A stretch of DNA of 64,000 bases from JAUXEH01 sp965533275 (GTDB lineage Bacteria; Acidobacteriota; Aminicenantia; Aminicenantales; Aminicenantaceae): the NCBI GenBank assembly GCA_965533275.1, contig CBESWG010000004.1, forward strand, positions 72,636 through 136,635. The letters run 5' to 3'. Below are positions 40,212-48,278 of this stretch, piece by piece; the stretch's first letter is position 1, and each line of letters starts with the position of its first letter. The notes under the pieces were generated by a model that was given only the letters and a program-made list of their open reading frames with translations, made no database searches and had not been told where the DNA came from. Both the position numbers and the translations under genes were made by a program.

Positions 40212-40253
40212 CTTCTCCTCCTTTTATTTATACTGGGCGGGATGAGGAACAAA

Positions 40254-41075
40254 ATGACTCTCGCCCGTGAGGTGGCCCTCAGCGGAACGGGCATCCATTC
40301 CGGGTCTCAGATCAAGATGTGCCTCAAGCCATCGAGTTCCGGAGAGATCGTGTTCATCCGCAAAGACCTAGGCGGCCTCGAGTTCCGGATCGAGCCTGAG
40401 GTAATGGCGGCGCGGAACAGCACCAACCTGATCCAGGGCGAGCACAAGATCCTGACCATCGAACACCTCATGGCATCCCTCTATGCGAGTGCCGTAGACA
40501 GCGTCCTTATTGAGCTGGATGGGGAGGAAGTCCCCATCCTGGACGGCAGCGCGCTGCCCTTTGTCCAGGCAATAGAGAAGGCCGGCTTGCGGGATCTGGA
40601 TCTGCCTCGGGAGGCCATCTATATCCGCAAGTCGTTTTCGCTGGAGGAGGGGGAGGCCTCGATCCGAACCACTCCTTCAGACTCCCTGATCATTTCCTAC
40701 CGGATCGCTTTCGATCATCCAGCCATAGGGATCCAGGATTTCCGATTCGAACTCGATCCCGAAAGTTTCCGCTCTCAGGTCGCCCCGGCCCGTACCTTCG
40801 GCTTTCTGAGGGACGTGCCGCGCCTCTGGGCCGATAAGCTGGCCCTGGGGGGCTCGCTGGAAAACGCTCTGATCCTGGACGAGCAGAAACTGCTCAACGG
40901 CCCCCTGCGCTTCCCGGATGAGTTTGTGCGGCACAAAGTCCTGGACCTGATCGGCGACCTCTCGATCCTGGGGCGTCCGGTCTGCGGCCATTTCTACGCT
41001 GACCGGGCCGGACATGCCCTGCACCTTCGCAGTGTGTGCCATCTCCTGCAGAATCCCCACCTTTGGGAGGCGTGA
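40254..41075 (+). CDS. lpxC: UDP-3-O-acyl-N-acetylglucosamine deacetylase
   Basis: The zinc enzyme commits to lipid A synthesis. TIEHLMASLYAS holds the first zinc His, RHKVLDLIGDL holds the second His and Asp, and GHALHLRSV the catalytic His. VALSGTGIHSG is the normal N-terminal motif, so I place the start at ATG 40254 (TGAGG six bases before) and not at the frame's upstream ATGs, which add a hydrophobic non-family leader translated from the palindrome. At 273 residues it is a little shorter than the E. coli enzyme. Confidence 0.92.
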   Translation: MTLAREVALSGTGIHSGSQIKMCLKPSSSGEIVFIRKDLGGLEFRIEPEVMAARNSTNLIQGEHKILTIEHLMASLYASAVDSVLIELDGEEVPILDGSALPFVQAIEKAGLRDLDLPREAIYIRKSFSLEEGEASIRTTPSDSLIISYRIAFDHPAIGIQDFRFELDPESFRSQVAPARTFGFLRDVPRLWADKLALGGSLENALILDEQKLLNGPLRFPDEFVRHKVLDLIGDLSILGRPVCGHFYADRAGHALHLRSVCHLLQNPHLWEA

Positions 41076-41101
41076 GATTCTCGGGGCCCCGCAGATTGAG
41101 C

Positions 41102-41130
41102 TTGTCAAAAAACCTCAGATTCGCTAAAAT
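41102..41130 (+). promoter_or_regulatory. Promoter of the TPR-glmU-glmS operon
   Basis: TTGTCA (41102-41107), a 17-base spacer and TAAAAT (41125-41130) precede the GTG start of the TPR gene by 39 bases. Confidence 0.6.
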
Positions 41131-41169
41131 TACTGGAATCAGAACGTAAACCATGTATCGGGAGATAAA

Positions 41170-41685
41170 GTGACCGCTCAACAAACAGCAAAGACAAAGA
41201 AAACCGATTATGACAAGGCTTTGATCGTATATAACCAGGCCATGAAATCCTTCCACAAGGGGGATTTTGCAAAAGCGAAAGATGGCCTTGCTAGCTTCGC
41301 GAAGGACTATCCCGAGGAGCGCGAATTGGTCGACCGTGTGAACATGTATCTTCAGATCTGTGAGAATCGCCTGAACCCGCCCAAGGTCGCGCTGAAAACC
41401 GGGGAGGATTTTTTCCAGAACGGGATCTACCTCATTGGTCAGGGCCAGTTTGAGGAAGCCCTCAAGTCGCTGGAAATGGCCCTTTCCAAGAATCCCAAGA
41501 ACGCGAAGATCCCATTCACCATGGCCGATGTGAGCTGCCTTATGGGAGACCTCGATCAATGCCTGGACTTCCTGAAGCAGGCAGTAGGATTGGATCCCCA
41601 CCTCGCCGTTCTTGCCCAGAACGAGGTGGATTTTGAAGCCGTCAGGGAGGATCCACGCTTTCTCGAGATCACGACAACGGAATGA
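41170..41685 (+). CDS. TPR-repeat protein
   Basis: This 171-residue cytosolic protein has TPR-like helices at about 12-50 (YDKALIVYNQAMKSFHKGDF) and 85-150 (GIYLIGQGQFEEALKSLEMA, then PFTMADVSCLMGDLDQCLDF). GTG 41170 is the start, five bases after GGGAG. Its stop overlaps glmU by ATGA, so it is co-expressed with amino-sugar synthesis. Partner unknown. Confidence 0.8.
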   Translation: MTAQQTAKTKKTDYDKALIVYNQAMKSFHKGDFAKAKDGLASFAKDYPEERELVDRVNMYLQICENRLNPPKVALKTGEDFFQNGIYLIGQGQFEEALKSLEMALSKNPKNAKIPFTMADVSCLMGDLDQCLDFLKQAVGLDPHLAVLAQNEVDFEAVREDPRFLEITTTE

Positions 41686-43064
41686 AACACGGTTTCCACG
41701 CACTCTTATTAGCCGCGGGGAAGGGAACCCGATTTAAGTCGGATATCATCAAGGTCCTGCACCCCTTGATGGGCAGGACCATGATCGATGTCGTTCTGGA
41801 CACCGTTTCTAGACTCCGGCCGGATAGGATTTTTCTGGTTGTCGGCCATCAAAAGGATCGTGTCGAGGAAGCCCTGCATTCGCGGAATATCGAATTTGTG
41901 GAGCAGAAAACCCAGGTGGGGACGGCGCATGCCGTGATGGCGGCCCGATCCAGACTCCGCAAGTATCCGGATGCGGACCTCCTGATCATGAACGGCGATC
42001 TCCCCCTGATACGGCCTGAAACGCTCCGCCCCCTGCTCCGCCAGCACCGCAGGCAAGGCAATGCCTTGACCTTCATGACCTCGGTCATGGAAAATCCCTT
42101 TGGATTCGGCAGAGTCGTATTTCTGGAAGACGGCTGCATCCGAATCATCGAGGAAAAGGACGCCACGCCCAGTCAGAGAAAGCTCAAGGAGGCGAACGTC
42201 GGAATCTATCTATTCAAGATCCGGGATCTCCTGTGGGCGCTCCCCAAGATCACGACCCACAACAAAAAAGGGGAGTACTACCTGACCGATACCATAGAGA
42301 TCCTTTCCGCCTCAGGCCGCAAGGTGGCGCCCTGCTGCACGACGAGCGACGCAGAGATCGTAGGCGTCAACGACCGTGCTGAGCTGGCCCGCGCAGCCGG
42401 GATCCTGCGTGAACGCAAGGTCACTGCCCTGGCAGAGGAGGGGGTCACATTCTACGATCCCGCATCCACTTGGGTAGACTACAACGTGCGCATCGGACGC
42501 GATACCGTGATCTATCCGATGGTCACGCTCGAGGGAAAGACACGGATCGGGGAGCGGTGTGTGATCTATCCCGGCTCGCACATCATGGATGCACGGATCG
42601 GCAGCGACGTGAACGTCTTGACCGGTTCGATCGTGGAACAAACCAGAGTGGAAAGCGGCTGTCGGGTTGGACCCTATGCCCGGCTGCGTCCTGGAACGAT
42701 CCTGCGTTCTGGGGCCCAAGTGGGCAATTTTGTTGAGATGAAGAAGACCGACTTCGGTCCGGGCTCAAAAGCCAATCACCTTTCCTATGTGGGCGATGCG
42801 GATGTGGGCGCCAAAGTCAACATAGGGGCCGGCACCATCACCTGTAACTACGACGGCGTGACCAAGTCAAAGACCCAGATCGATTCCGGTGCCTTTATCG
42901 GATCCGGGACCCAACTGGTGGCACCCGTGAAGATCGGAAAGAACGCCTATGTCGGTGCCGGCTCGACCATTACCAAGGACGTCAGCCCAGAAGCCCTGGC
43001 CGTGTCTCGTGTCCGGCAGTCCGAGAAAAAGGGCTGGGCCCGGGGGAGAAAAAGGAAAAAATAA
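41682..43064 (+). CDS. glmU: Bifunctional GlmU (uridyltransferase/acetyltransferase)
   Basis: The 460-residue enzyme makes UDP-GlcNAc from glucosamine-1-phosphate. The N-terminal uridyltransferase has LLAAGKGTRFKSDIIKVLHP, QVGTAHAVMAA and IMNGDLPLI; the C-terminal left-handed beta helix shows hexapeptide repeats and the acetyltransferase motif NFVEMKKTDFGPGSKANHLS followed by NIGAGTITCNYDG. It overlaps both neighbours (ATGA before, TAATG after) in the TPR-glmU-glmS operon. Confidence 0.95.
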   Translation: MKHGFHALLLAAGKGTRFKSDIIKVLHPLMGRTMIDVVLDTVSRLRPDRIFLVVGHQKDRVEEALHSRNIEFVEQKTQVGTAHAVMAARSRLRKYPDADLLIMNGDLPLIRPETLRPLLRQHRRQGNALTFMTSVMENPFGFGRVVFLEDGCIRIIEEKDATPSQRKLKEANVGIYLFKIRDLLWALPKITTHNKKGEYYLTDTIEILSASGRKVAPCCTTSDAEIVGVNDRAELARAAGILRERKVTALAEEGVTFYDPASTWVDYNVRIGRDTVIYPMVTLEGKTRIGERCVIYPGSHIMDARIGSDVNVLTGSIVEQTRVESGCRVGPYARLRPGTILRSGAQVGNFVEMKKTDFGPGSKANHLSYVGDADVGAKVNIGAGTITCNYDGVTKSKTQIDSGAFIGSGTQLVAPVKIGKNAYVGAGSTITKDVSPEALAVSRVRQSEKKGWARGRKRKK

Positions 43065-44899
43065 TGTGCGGCATCATAGGCTACGTCGGGAATAAGGATG
43101 TCGTCCCCGTCCTGCTGGAGGGGTTGAAGCGTCTGGAATACAGGGGCTACGACTCCGCCGGGATCGCCATATTGGACGGAGATCGTATCCGGAGAAGGCG
43201 GGTCGAGGGCAAGATCAGCGCCCTGGAATCGAGCCTGAGGCAGGAAGAGCTGACCGGAAACTTCGGCATTGGCCACACGCGCTGGGCCACACACGGGCGC
43301 CCCTCGGAGGAGAACGCCCATCCCCATCAGGACTGCACGGGCGATTTTGTTGTGGTACACAATGGGATCATCGAAAATTACCTGGCCATTAAGCAGGAGC
43401 TTCGCTCCGAGGGACATGAATTCGTCACGGAGACGGACACGGAAGTGATCGCCCACCTGCTCGAGAAATACTATAGTGACTCCCTGGAAGATGCCTTACG
43501 GAAGGTCGTGAAGCAGCTGGAGGGTGCCTTTGCCATCGCAGCCATCTCCACACGCGATGCCGGGAAGATCGTGCTGGTCAAGATGGGTCCTCCCGCGGTT
43601 GTGGGCCTGGGCGAAGATGAGTACTTCGTGGCCTCGGACCTGAATCCTCTGCTCACACACACTCAAAACATCGTGTTTCTCGAGGACGGGGACATGGCGG
43701 TTGTGGACGGCTCGGGCGCGAGCTTCTTCGACTTCGATGGAAACGCTCTGGACAAGCGGGTCGAACGCATCAACTGGAATCCCCTGATGATCGAGAAGAG
43801 CGGTTTCAAGCACTTCATGCTCAAGGAGATCTTCGAACAGCCGCAGGTCATCCGGGATACCCTGCAGGGGCGCCTCTCTCTGGATACGGGCAAGGTCCAC
43901 CTGGATGAGATCGGGATCGATCCCGAACGCATGAAACATGTCCGCAGGATCATCCTCATCGCCTGCGGGACTTCCTATAACGCGAGCCTGGTCGGAAAAT
44001 ACTTCATTGAGGCCCTGGCAGGCATTCCCGTGGATGTCGAGTATGCCTCGGAATACCGCTACAGGGACTTCATCCTGGATGAGAACGCGCTGGTCATAGC
44101 CGTCTCCCAGTCCGGAGAGACGGCCGATACCCTGGCTGCCATGCGGGCCATCAAGGAACAGGGGCCCGTTACCCTGGCAATATGCAACGTGGCAGGTTCT
44201 TCCATCGCCCGGGAGTCCGACGGCGTGCTCATGACCCATGCCGGCCCCGAGATCGGCGTGGCCGCGACCAAGACATTCTCAGCCCAGATGGCAGGGCTGG
44301 CGCTCCTGGCTCTGCACCTCGCCCAGATCAATAAACGCTTGGACGAGGCGGAGAATCTCGAGGTCATCCAGGAACTCCAGCGGATCCCCTTCAAGATCGA
44401 GAAGATCCTGCATCATGCGAGGGCCATAGAGAAGCTCTCGCTCAAATTCAAATACGCATCACACTTCCTGTATCTGGGACGCTGGGCCAACTATCCCATT
44501 GCCTTGGAAGGGGCCCTGAAGCTCAAAGAGATCTCCTACATCCATGCCGAAGGCTATCCGGGCGGCGAGATGAAGCACGGCCCTATCGCATTGATCGACG
44601 ACAAGATGCCCACCATGGCCATCATCCCGAAAGACCGGGTATATGACAAAACGCTGAGCAACATCTCTGAGATCAAGGCCCGGATGGGGTATGTGCTGGC
44701 GGTAGCCAATGAGGATGATGAAGAGATCAAAAAAATTATGGATATAGACGAGATCATCACCATCCCAAAAGTGTATCCCCTGTTTTCCCCGTTCCTCACG
44801 GCCATCCCGCTGCAGCTCTTTGCCTACTACATCGCGGCTGCAAGGGGAGCCGATGTGGACCAGCCCCGCAATCTGGCCAAATCTGTCACTGTTGAATAG
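43064..44899 (+). CDS. glmS: Glucosamine-6-phosphate synthase (isomerizing)
   Basis: The 611-residue enzyme converts fructose-6-phosphate and glutamine to glucosamine-6-phosphate. Cys1 of CGIIGYVG (after Met removal) is the glutaminase nucleophile; LKRLEYRGYDSAGIAI, GIGHTRWATHG and NGIIENY follow. Two SIS domains (ACGTSYNASL, VSQSGETADTLAAM) form the isomerase, ending in DQPRNLAKSVTVE. No glmS ribozyme is possible upstream since the start shares a base with the glmU stop. Confidence 0.96.
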   Translation: MCGIIGYVGNKDVVPVLLEGLKRLEYRGYDSAGIAILDGDRIRRRRVEGKISALESSLRQEELTGNFGIGHTRWATHGRPSEENAHPHQDCTGDFVVVHNGIIENYLAIKQELRSEGHEFVTETDTEVIAHLLEKYYSDSLEDALRKVVKQLEGAFAIAAISTRDAGKIVLVKMGPPAVVGLGEDEYFVASDLNPLLTHTQNIVFLEDGDMAVVDGSGASFFDFDGNALDKRVERINWNPLMIEKSGFKHFMLKEIFEQPQVIRDTLQGRLSLDTGKVHLDEIGIDPERMKHVRRIILIACGTSYNASLVGKYFIEALAGIPVDVEYASEYRYRDFILDENALVIAVSQSGETADTLAAMRAIKEQGPVTLAICNVAGSSIARESDGVLMTHAGPEIGVAATKTFSAQMAGLALLALHLAQINKRLDEAENLEVIQELQRIPFKIEKILHHARAIEKLSLKFKYASHFLYLGRWANYPIALEGALKLKEISYIHAEGYPGGEMKHGPIALIDDKMPTMAIIPKDRVYDKTLSNISEIKARMGYVLAVANEDDEEIKKIMDIDEIITIPKVYPLFSPFLTAIPLQLFAYYIAAARGADVDQPRNLAKSVTVE

Positions 44900-44957
44900 C
44901 TAGTCCAGTGCCGGAGCGCCACTTCCCAGACATGGATTACTCGTACGCCGGTGGTCC

Positions 44958-44987
44958 TTGTTGGGCATGAGGGCCTTATGTTATAAT
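44958..44987 (+). promoter_or_regulatory. Promoter of tRNA-Leu
   Basis: TTGTTG (44958-44963), an 18-base spacer and consensus TATAAT (44982-44987) lie 18 bases before the tRNA's first base. Confidence 0.6.
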
Positions 44988-45004
44988 CCCCATGCTTTCC
45001 CCAT

Positions 45005-45090
45005 GCCGGGGTGGCGGAATTGGTAGACGCAAGGGACTTAAAATCCCTCGTAGGTTATCCTACGTGCCGGTTCGAGTCCGGCCCTCGGCA
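45005..45090 (+). tRNA. tRNA-Leu (TAA)
   Basis: The 86-base class II tRNA has acceptor GCCGGGG pairing with CCTCGGC (one G-T pair), an anticodon stem GGGA/TCCC with loop CTTAAAA (anticodon TAA), a long variable arm (CGTAGGTTATCCTACG) and T loop TTCGAGT. CCA is not encoded. It marks the left edge of the AT-rich accessory region. Confidence 0.95.
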
Positions 45091-45656
45091 CTCTGGTTTC
45101 CCCAATTTTCCTCGAGAAGTTCCCCTTGTTACTTTTGATTGTGTTTTAAGCACCATTAAGCCAAATTAAGCGAGTTTATACGAATTTTGTGACACCGGTG
45201 TGACACGGGGATTAGTCTGCCTGTGATTTTCGGGCTGGATCGCCGTGATCAGAACGGCCGAGATTGAAGAGACCCGTTCCCCCCCAGTGTGGGCAAACGA
45301 TAAGATAACCCCCTCTTAAATATAAGATACCAAATTAAGCATTTACGGCGTTGCCCCTAGGTCTACAGGTTGTGCGTTTAATTTGCGGGCTGATTCCCTA
45401 GGACGCTAACGGTTAGACTAAAAGGGAGCCGTTACCCCCCATTGTGTCCAGCAAGTAAGATAAGCTGCTCATGAATGCGAACTATATTTCAAAGCATTAC
45501 AGGACTGCTGTGATTAGCCTAAGCTTGTGAGGGCTTGAGTCTCACAAGTCAGCCGGGCTTAATGGCTAGTTTTGGGCAGTTGTTCTTGGATTGGGGAATG
45601 ATATTTCTCTTCAGCAAGTATTGTGTAAAGATCCCATTTTGTTCAATAAATCGCAA

Positions 45657-45675
45657 TGTTCAGAAAAAATGAACA
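45657..45675. promoter_or_regulatory. Inverted repeat 1 upstream of the AbiE-like pair
   Basis: TGTTCA (45657-45662) and TGAACA (45670-45675) are exact inverted half-sites with a seven-base A-rich spacer. The same arrangement recurs 106 bases downstream. AbiEi antitoxins are known to repress their own operons through two inverted repeats. Confidence 0.6.
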
Positions 45676-45737
45676 TGCAATAAAAATGAACGCTTGTATG
45701 CGAAATCAAGTAATTCTTGAGAAAAAACGAATATCTA

Positions 45738-45766
45738 TTGACAGATGTTCACTAAATTGCTATGTT
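45738..45766 (+). promoter_or_regulatory. Promoter of the AbiE-like operon
   Basis: Consensus TTGACA (45738-45743), a 17-base spacer and TATGTT (45761-45766). The -10 element overlaps inverted repeat 2, so a bound repressor would exclude polymerase. Confidence 0.6.
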
Positions 45767-45781
45767 CAAAAATAATGAACA
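45763..45781. promoter_or_regulatory. Inverted repeat 2 over the AbiE-like promoter
   Basis: TGTTCA (45763-45768) and TGAACA (45776-45781) with a seven-base spacer, matching inverted repeat 1 in half-sites and spacing. Further single TGTTCA or TGAACA half-sites lie at 45640, 45746, 45791 and about 45826. Confidence 0.65.
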
Positions 45782-45852
45782 AGGGTAAGTACTGAACAAA
45801 AGTAAAAATGGACAAGGGTAAAAAATGAACAAATATAGAGAGGTAATGAAAA

Positions 45853-46893
45853 ATGAATACAAAGAATGTTGAAAAAAATATTTTGAATGAAGCTATAGAA
45901 GGGCTTAGAAATGCCACGGGTCTTATTATTGAAATTGATGAGTTGAACCTTATGGCGCCAAATCAAGACTATGGTTACGATGCTGCAATAAACATCAAAT
46001 GGGAAGATATGAAATTTCATTTCAAAGTAGGGCTAAAACAAAATGTAAGCATGGCGGTATTGGGTACCGCTAAACATCAAATGCAGTTATTTCAGCAAAA
46101 AGGAATACTAGTGACCAAGTATGTAGCTCCACAAATGGCAGATCGAATGAGGGACATGAAAATTCCTTTCTTTGATACCGCTGGAAATGCTTATATAGAT
46201 GAACCGCCTTTATATATATTTATTAAAGGCAATAGGCCGGTTGAAGCACTTCAAACTGAAAAGCCAAAACGAATATTTCAACCAGCAGGGCTACAGGTTG
46301 TTTTTGCCCTTTTATGTCATCCAGGTTTGGAAAAAGCCCCATATCGAGAAATTGCTGACAAGGCAGATGTAGCCTTGGGAACTGTTGGAAGGATTATGTA
46401 TGAATTGAGGAATCTGGGCTATCTAGTTGGGATGGCAAATAAGGAAAGGAGGTTGATAAGAATAGACGACCTAATGAAGCAGTGGGCAACCGCATATCCA
46501 GAGAGACTTCGTCCCAAGATGATTTTAGGTAAGTATAAAACAGAAGAAAAAGAATGGTGGATGAATGTAGACTTGAAGGAGTTTAATGCACTTTGGGGAG
46601 GGGAATTTGCTGCAAATAGACTTACAAATTATCTAAAACCCCAAACCATTACGATATATGCAAAACCCCCATTGGGAAGGTTCATTTTAAGGAATCGACT
46701 TGAGGAAGCGGGTGATGGTGATATAGAAATTCTGAAAATGTTTTGGGATTTCAAACTAGAACAAGCCAGAAATGAGACTGTGCCTACGTTACTTGTGTAT
46801 GCAGATCTTCTTGCTACAGGTGATGAGCGCAATATTGAGACAGCGAGAATTTTATATGAGCGAGAACTCACTGGATATATCAAGGAAGATTGA
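45853..46893 (+). CDS. Type IV antitoxin AbiEi-like transcriptional regulator
   Basis: The 346-residue protein has an N-terminal region resembling restriction-fold or regulator modules (GYDAAINIKWEDMKFHFKVG, then GILVTKYVAPQMADRMRDMK) and a winged HTH near residues 145-200 (GLQVVFALLCHPGLEKAPYR, IADKADVALGTVGRIMYELR). This layout is that of AbiEi-family antitoxins paired with nucleotidyltransferase toxins. It overlaps the next gene by 38 bases and its promoter is covered by inverted repeats, as expected for autorepression. AT-rich codon use differs from the housekeeping genes to the left. Family placement is from pattern and partner. Confidence 0.7.
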   Translation: MNTKNVEKNILNEAIEGLRNATGLIIEIDELNLMAPNQDYGYDAAINIKWEDMKFHFKVGLKQNVSMAVLGTAKHQMQLFQQKGILVTKYVAPQMADRMRDMKIPFFDTAGNAYIDEPPLYIFIKGNRPVEALQTEKPKRIFQPAGLQVVFALLCHPGLEKAPYREIADKADVALGTVGRIMYELRNLGYLVGMANKERRLIRIDDLMKQWATAYPERLRPKMILGKYKTEEKEWWMNVDLKEFNALWGGEFAANRLTNYLKPQTITIYAKPPLGRFILRNRLEEAGDGDIEILKMFWDFKLEQARNETVPTLLVYADLLATGDERNIETARILYERELTGYIKED

Positions 46894-47710
46894 CGACAAG
46901 ATCATCAACGTTCTTGAAGTAATCAATAGTGTTGCTCTGTCGTTGGATATCCCTTTCTTTGTTGTTGGAGCCACTGCGAGAGATTTTATGCTTGAACATT
47001 GTCATAATATAAAGGCCTTTCGAGCTACCTTAGATATTGATTTGGGTGTTAGAGTCCCAAGTTGGAGACAATTTGCCAAACTTAAAGATTGCCTAATAAG
47101 TACAGGTAAATTTAGCGAAGAAAGGGAACAAAATAGATTGAGATCTATTGATGATATTCAGATTGATTTGATACCGTTTGGCCCAATCGCATCTCCAAAA
47201 AAAGTCGTTATGTGTCCTCCAAACAGTGATGTTGTGATGAGTGTTCTTGGATTTGAGGAATCATTTCAAAGCTCTTTGAATGTGACACTTAGATCAGATC
47301 CACTCGTGCAAATTAAAGTTGTAACAATAGCTGGCTTGGCTTTGATGAAGCTAATCTCATGGAAAGATAAATATCCGGATAGAGCAAAGGATGCGAGCGA
47401 TCTTGCGATAATAATAAAGTATTATGCGAATGCAGGAAATCTTGAGAGAATAATTGATGAATTGCCAGAGTTCGTTGAATCAGAGAACTTTGACCTTATT
47501 ACTGCTGGTGCACAATTGCTGGGCCGCGATATGTTTTCCATAGCTTCTGAAAAATCACGAGAAATAGTTCTTTCAATATTGAAATATGAGACAGATGGAC
47601 GGGGGCAGCAAAGACTTATTGGAGATATGATGAAAACTAGGACTCTCCCTGCTAACGATTATGCGAATATGATGGAGTGGCTTGCCGAAATTAAAAAGGC
47701 ATTCGTGTAA
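46856..47710 (+). CDS. Nucleotidyltransferase, AbiEii-like toxin
   Basis: From ATG 46856 the protein has 284 residues. PFFVVGATARDFML matches the nucleotidyltransferase G-x-A/S entry, ATLDIDLGV gives the catalytic Asp-x-Asp, and DIQIDLIPFG gives the third acidic residue. AbiEii-type toxins transfer nucleotides to tRNA or other targets and act in abortive infection. The frame extends upstream to 46772, but the 38-base overlap with the antitoxin gene is the more usual arrangement. All catalytic residues appear intact. Confidence 0.7.
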   Translation: MSENSLDISRKIDDKIINVLEVINSVALSLDIPFFVVGATARDFMLEHCHNIKAFRATLDIDLGVRVPSWRQFAKLKDCLISTGKFSEEREQNRLRSIDDIQIDLIPFGPIASPKKVVMCPPNSDVVMSVLGFEESFQSSLNVTLRSDPLVQIKVVTIAGLALMKLISWKDKYPDRAKDASDLAIIIKYYANAGNLERIIDELPEFVESENFDLITAGAQLLGRDMFSIASEKSREIVLSILKYETDGRGQQRLIGDMMKTRTLPANDYANMMEWLAEIKKAFV

Positions 47711-47889
47711 GAAGTTGGCTTCATAATATTGGTTGCTTCATTGCTGATCAAATGGGTTTTTTAATCTTTCCAATCCTTCATCACTGAAAACAATATTTCA
47801 AAACATCGTTTGGATTGTCGGTATTATATATTTAGCGGCTTGACTAATATTGCGGTATTTCTATATCCTCATAAACAGAAGAGGAGGGG

Positions 47890-48090
47890 ATGAGCGATAC
47901 TGAAGTCATCATGACCTGCCCACTCTGTGGTGCAATTGATATCCTAGAACAGAGGGGAATGTACGCCACTACGATCAAGTGTGACAAGCCCGGTGATACG
48001 CCTCAGGAAGTAAAGCTCAAGCTCTATGTCTGCAGTCAGTGCGGACGGATGTTTAATGAGATGGAAACCCAGAATCCATTGAGTAAGTAA
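47890..48090 (+). CDS. Small zinc-ribbon protein
   Basis: The 66-residue protein has two Cys-x2-Cys knuckles, CPLCGAID and CSQCGRMFN, forming one zinc ribbon. A very strong ribosome site (GAGGAGGGG) lies just before ATG 47890, so it is probably expressed. Function unknown; similar small proteins bind nucleic acid or serve as protein adaptors. Confidence 0.65.
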   Translation: MSDTEVIMTCPLCGAIDILEQRGMYATTIKCDKPGDTPQEVKLKLYVCSQCGRMFNEMETQNPLSK

Positions 48091-48253
48091 AAACAACTCT
48101 GAATACAGATCAAACCAAAAAGATACGATTCACTCTAGACGTGTAATTATGCAAATAGTGACAAATGGTGACAAAGATGGAAGGGCCTAGCCCTGTGGAC
48201 ACACGGACTCTATATCCGTTGCTAGGGGGTGAAACGTCGGGAGTATAGGCTGA

Positions 48254-48275
48254 CTGGCTTCCTGGTGGGGTGGGG
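48254..48275 (-). repeat. Recurring CCCACCCCACC-GGAAGCC motif, copy 1
   Basis: On the minus strand the sequence reads CCCACCCCACCAGGAAGCCA, directly after the stop of the propeller gene at 48279. Related copies follow other genes of this region (49694, 55189, 59858, 63296). Confidence 0.6.
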
Positions 48276-48278
48276 CAG

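Larger units (their letters stand above)
45091..45852. other. Gene-free stretch after tRNA-Leu with decayed duplication
   Basis: I see no convincing ORF here. Two diverged copies of about 90-100 bases start near 45231 and 45386; both contain AACGG, then a CCGTT-C(6-7) block, TGTG and TAAGATAA in the same order. GTGACACCGGTGTGACAC at 45190-45207 contains a 10-base palindrome. From about 45600 the sequence is AT-rich and holds the TGTTCA/TGAACA operator sites of the AbiE-like pair. The stretch fits the scarred junction of an integrated element, but no integrase gene or second att copy is visible. Confidence 0.5.

Noticed and set aside
43000..43064. glmS ribozyme upstream of glmS
   Set aside because: glmS shares a base with the glmU stop codon, so there is no leader in which a ribozyme could lie.
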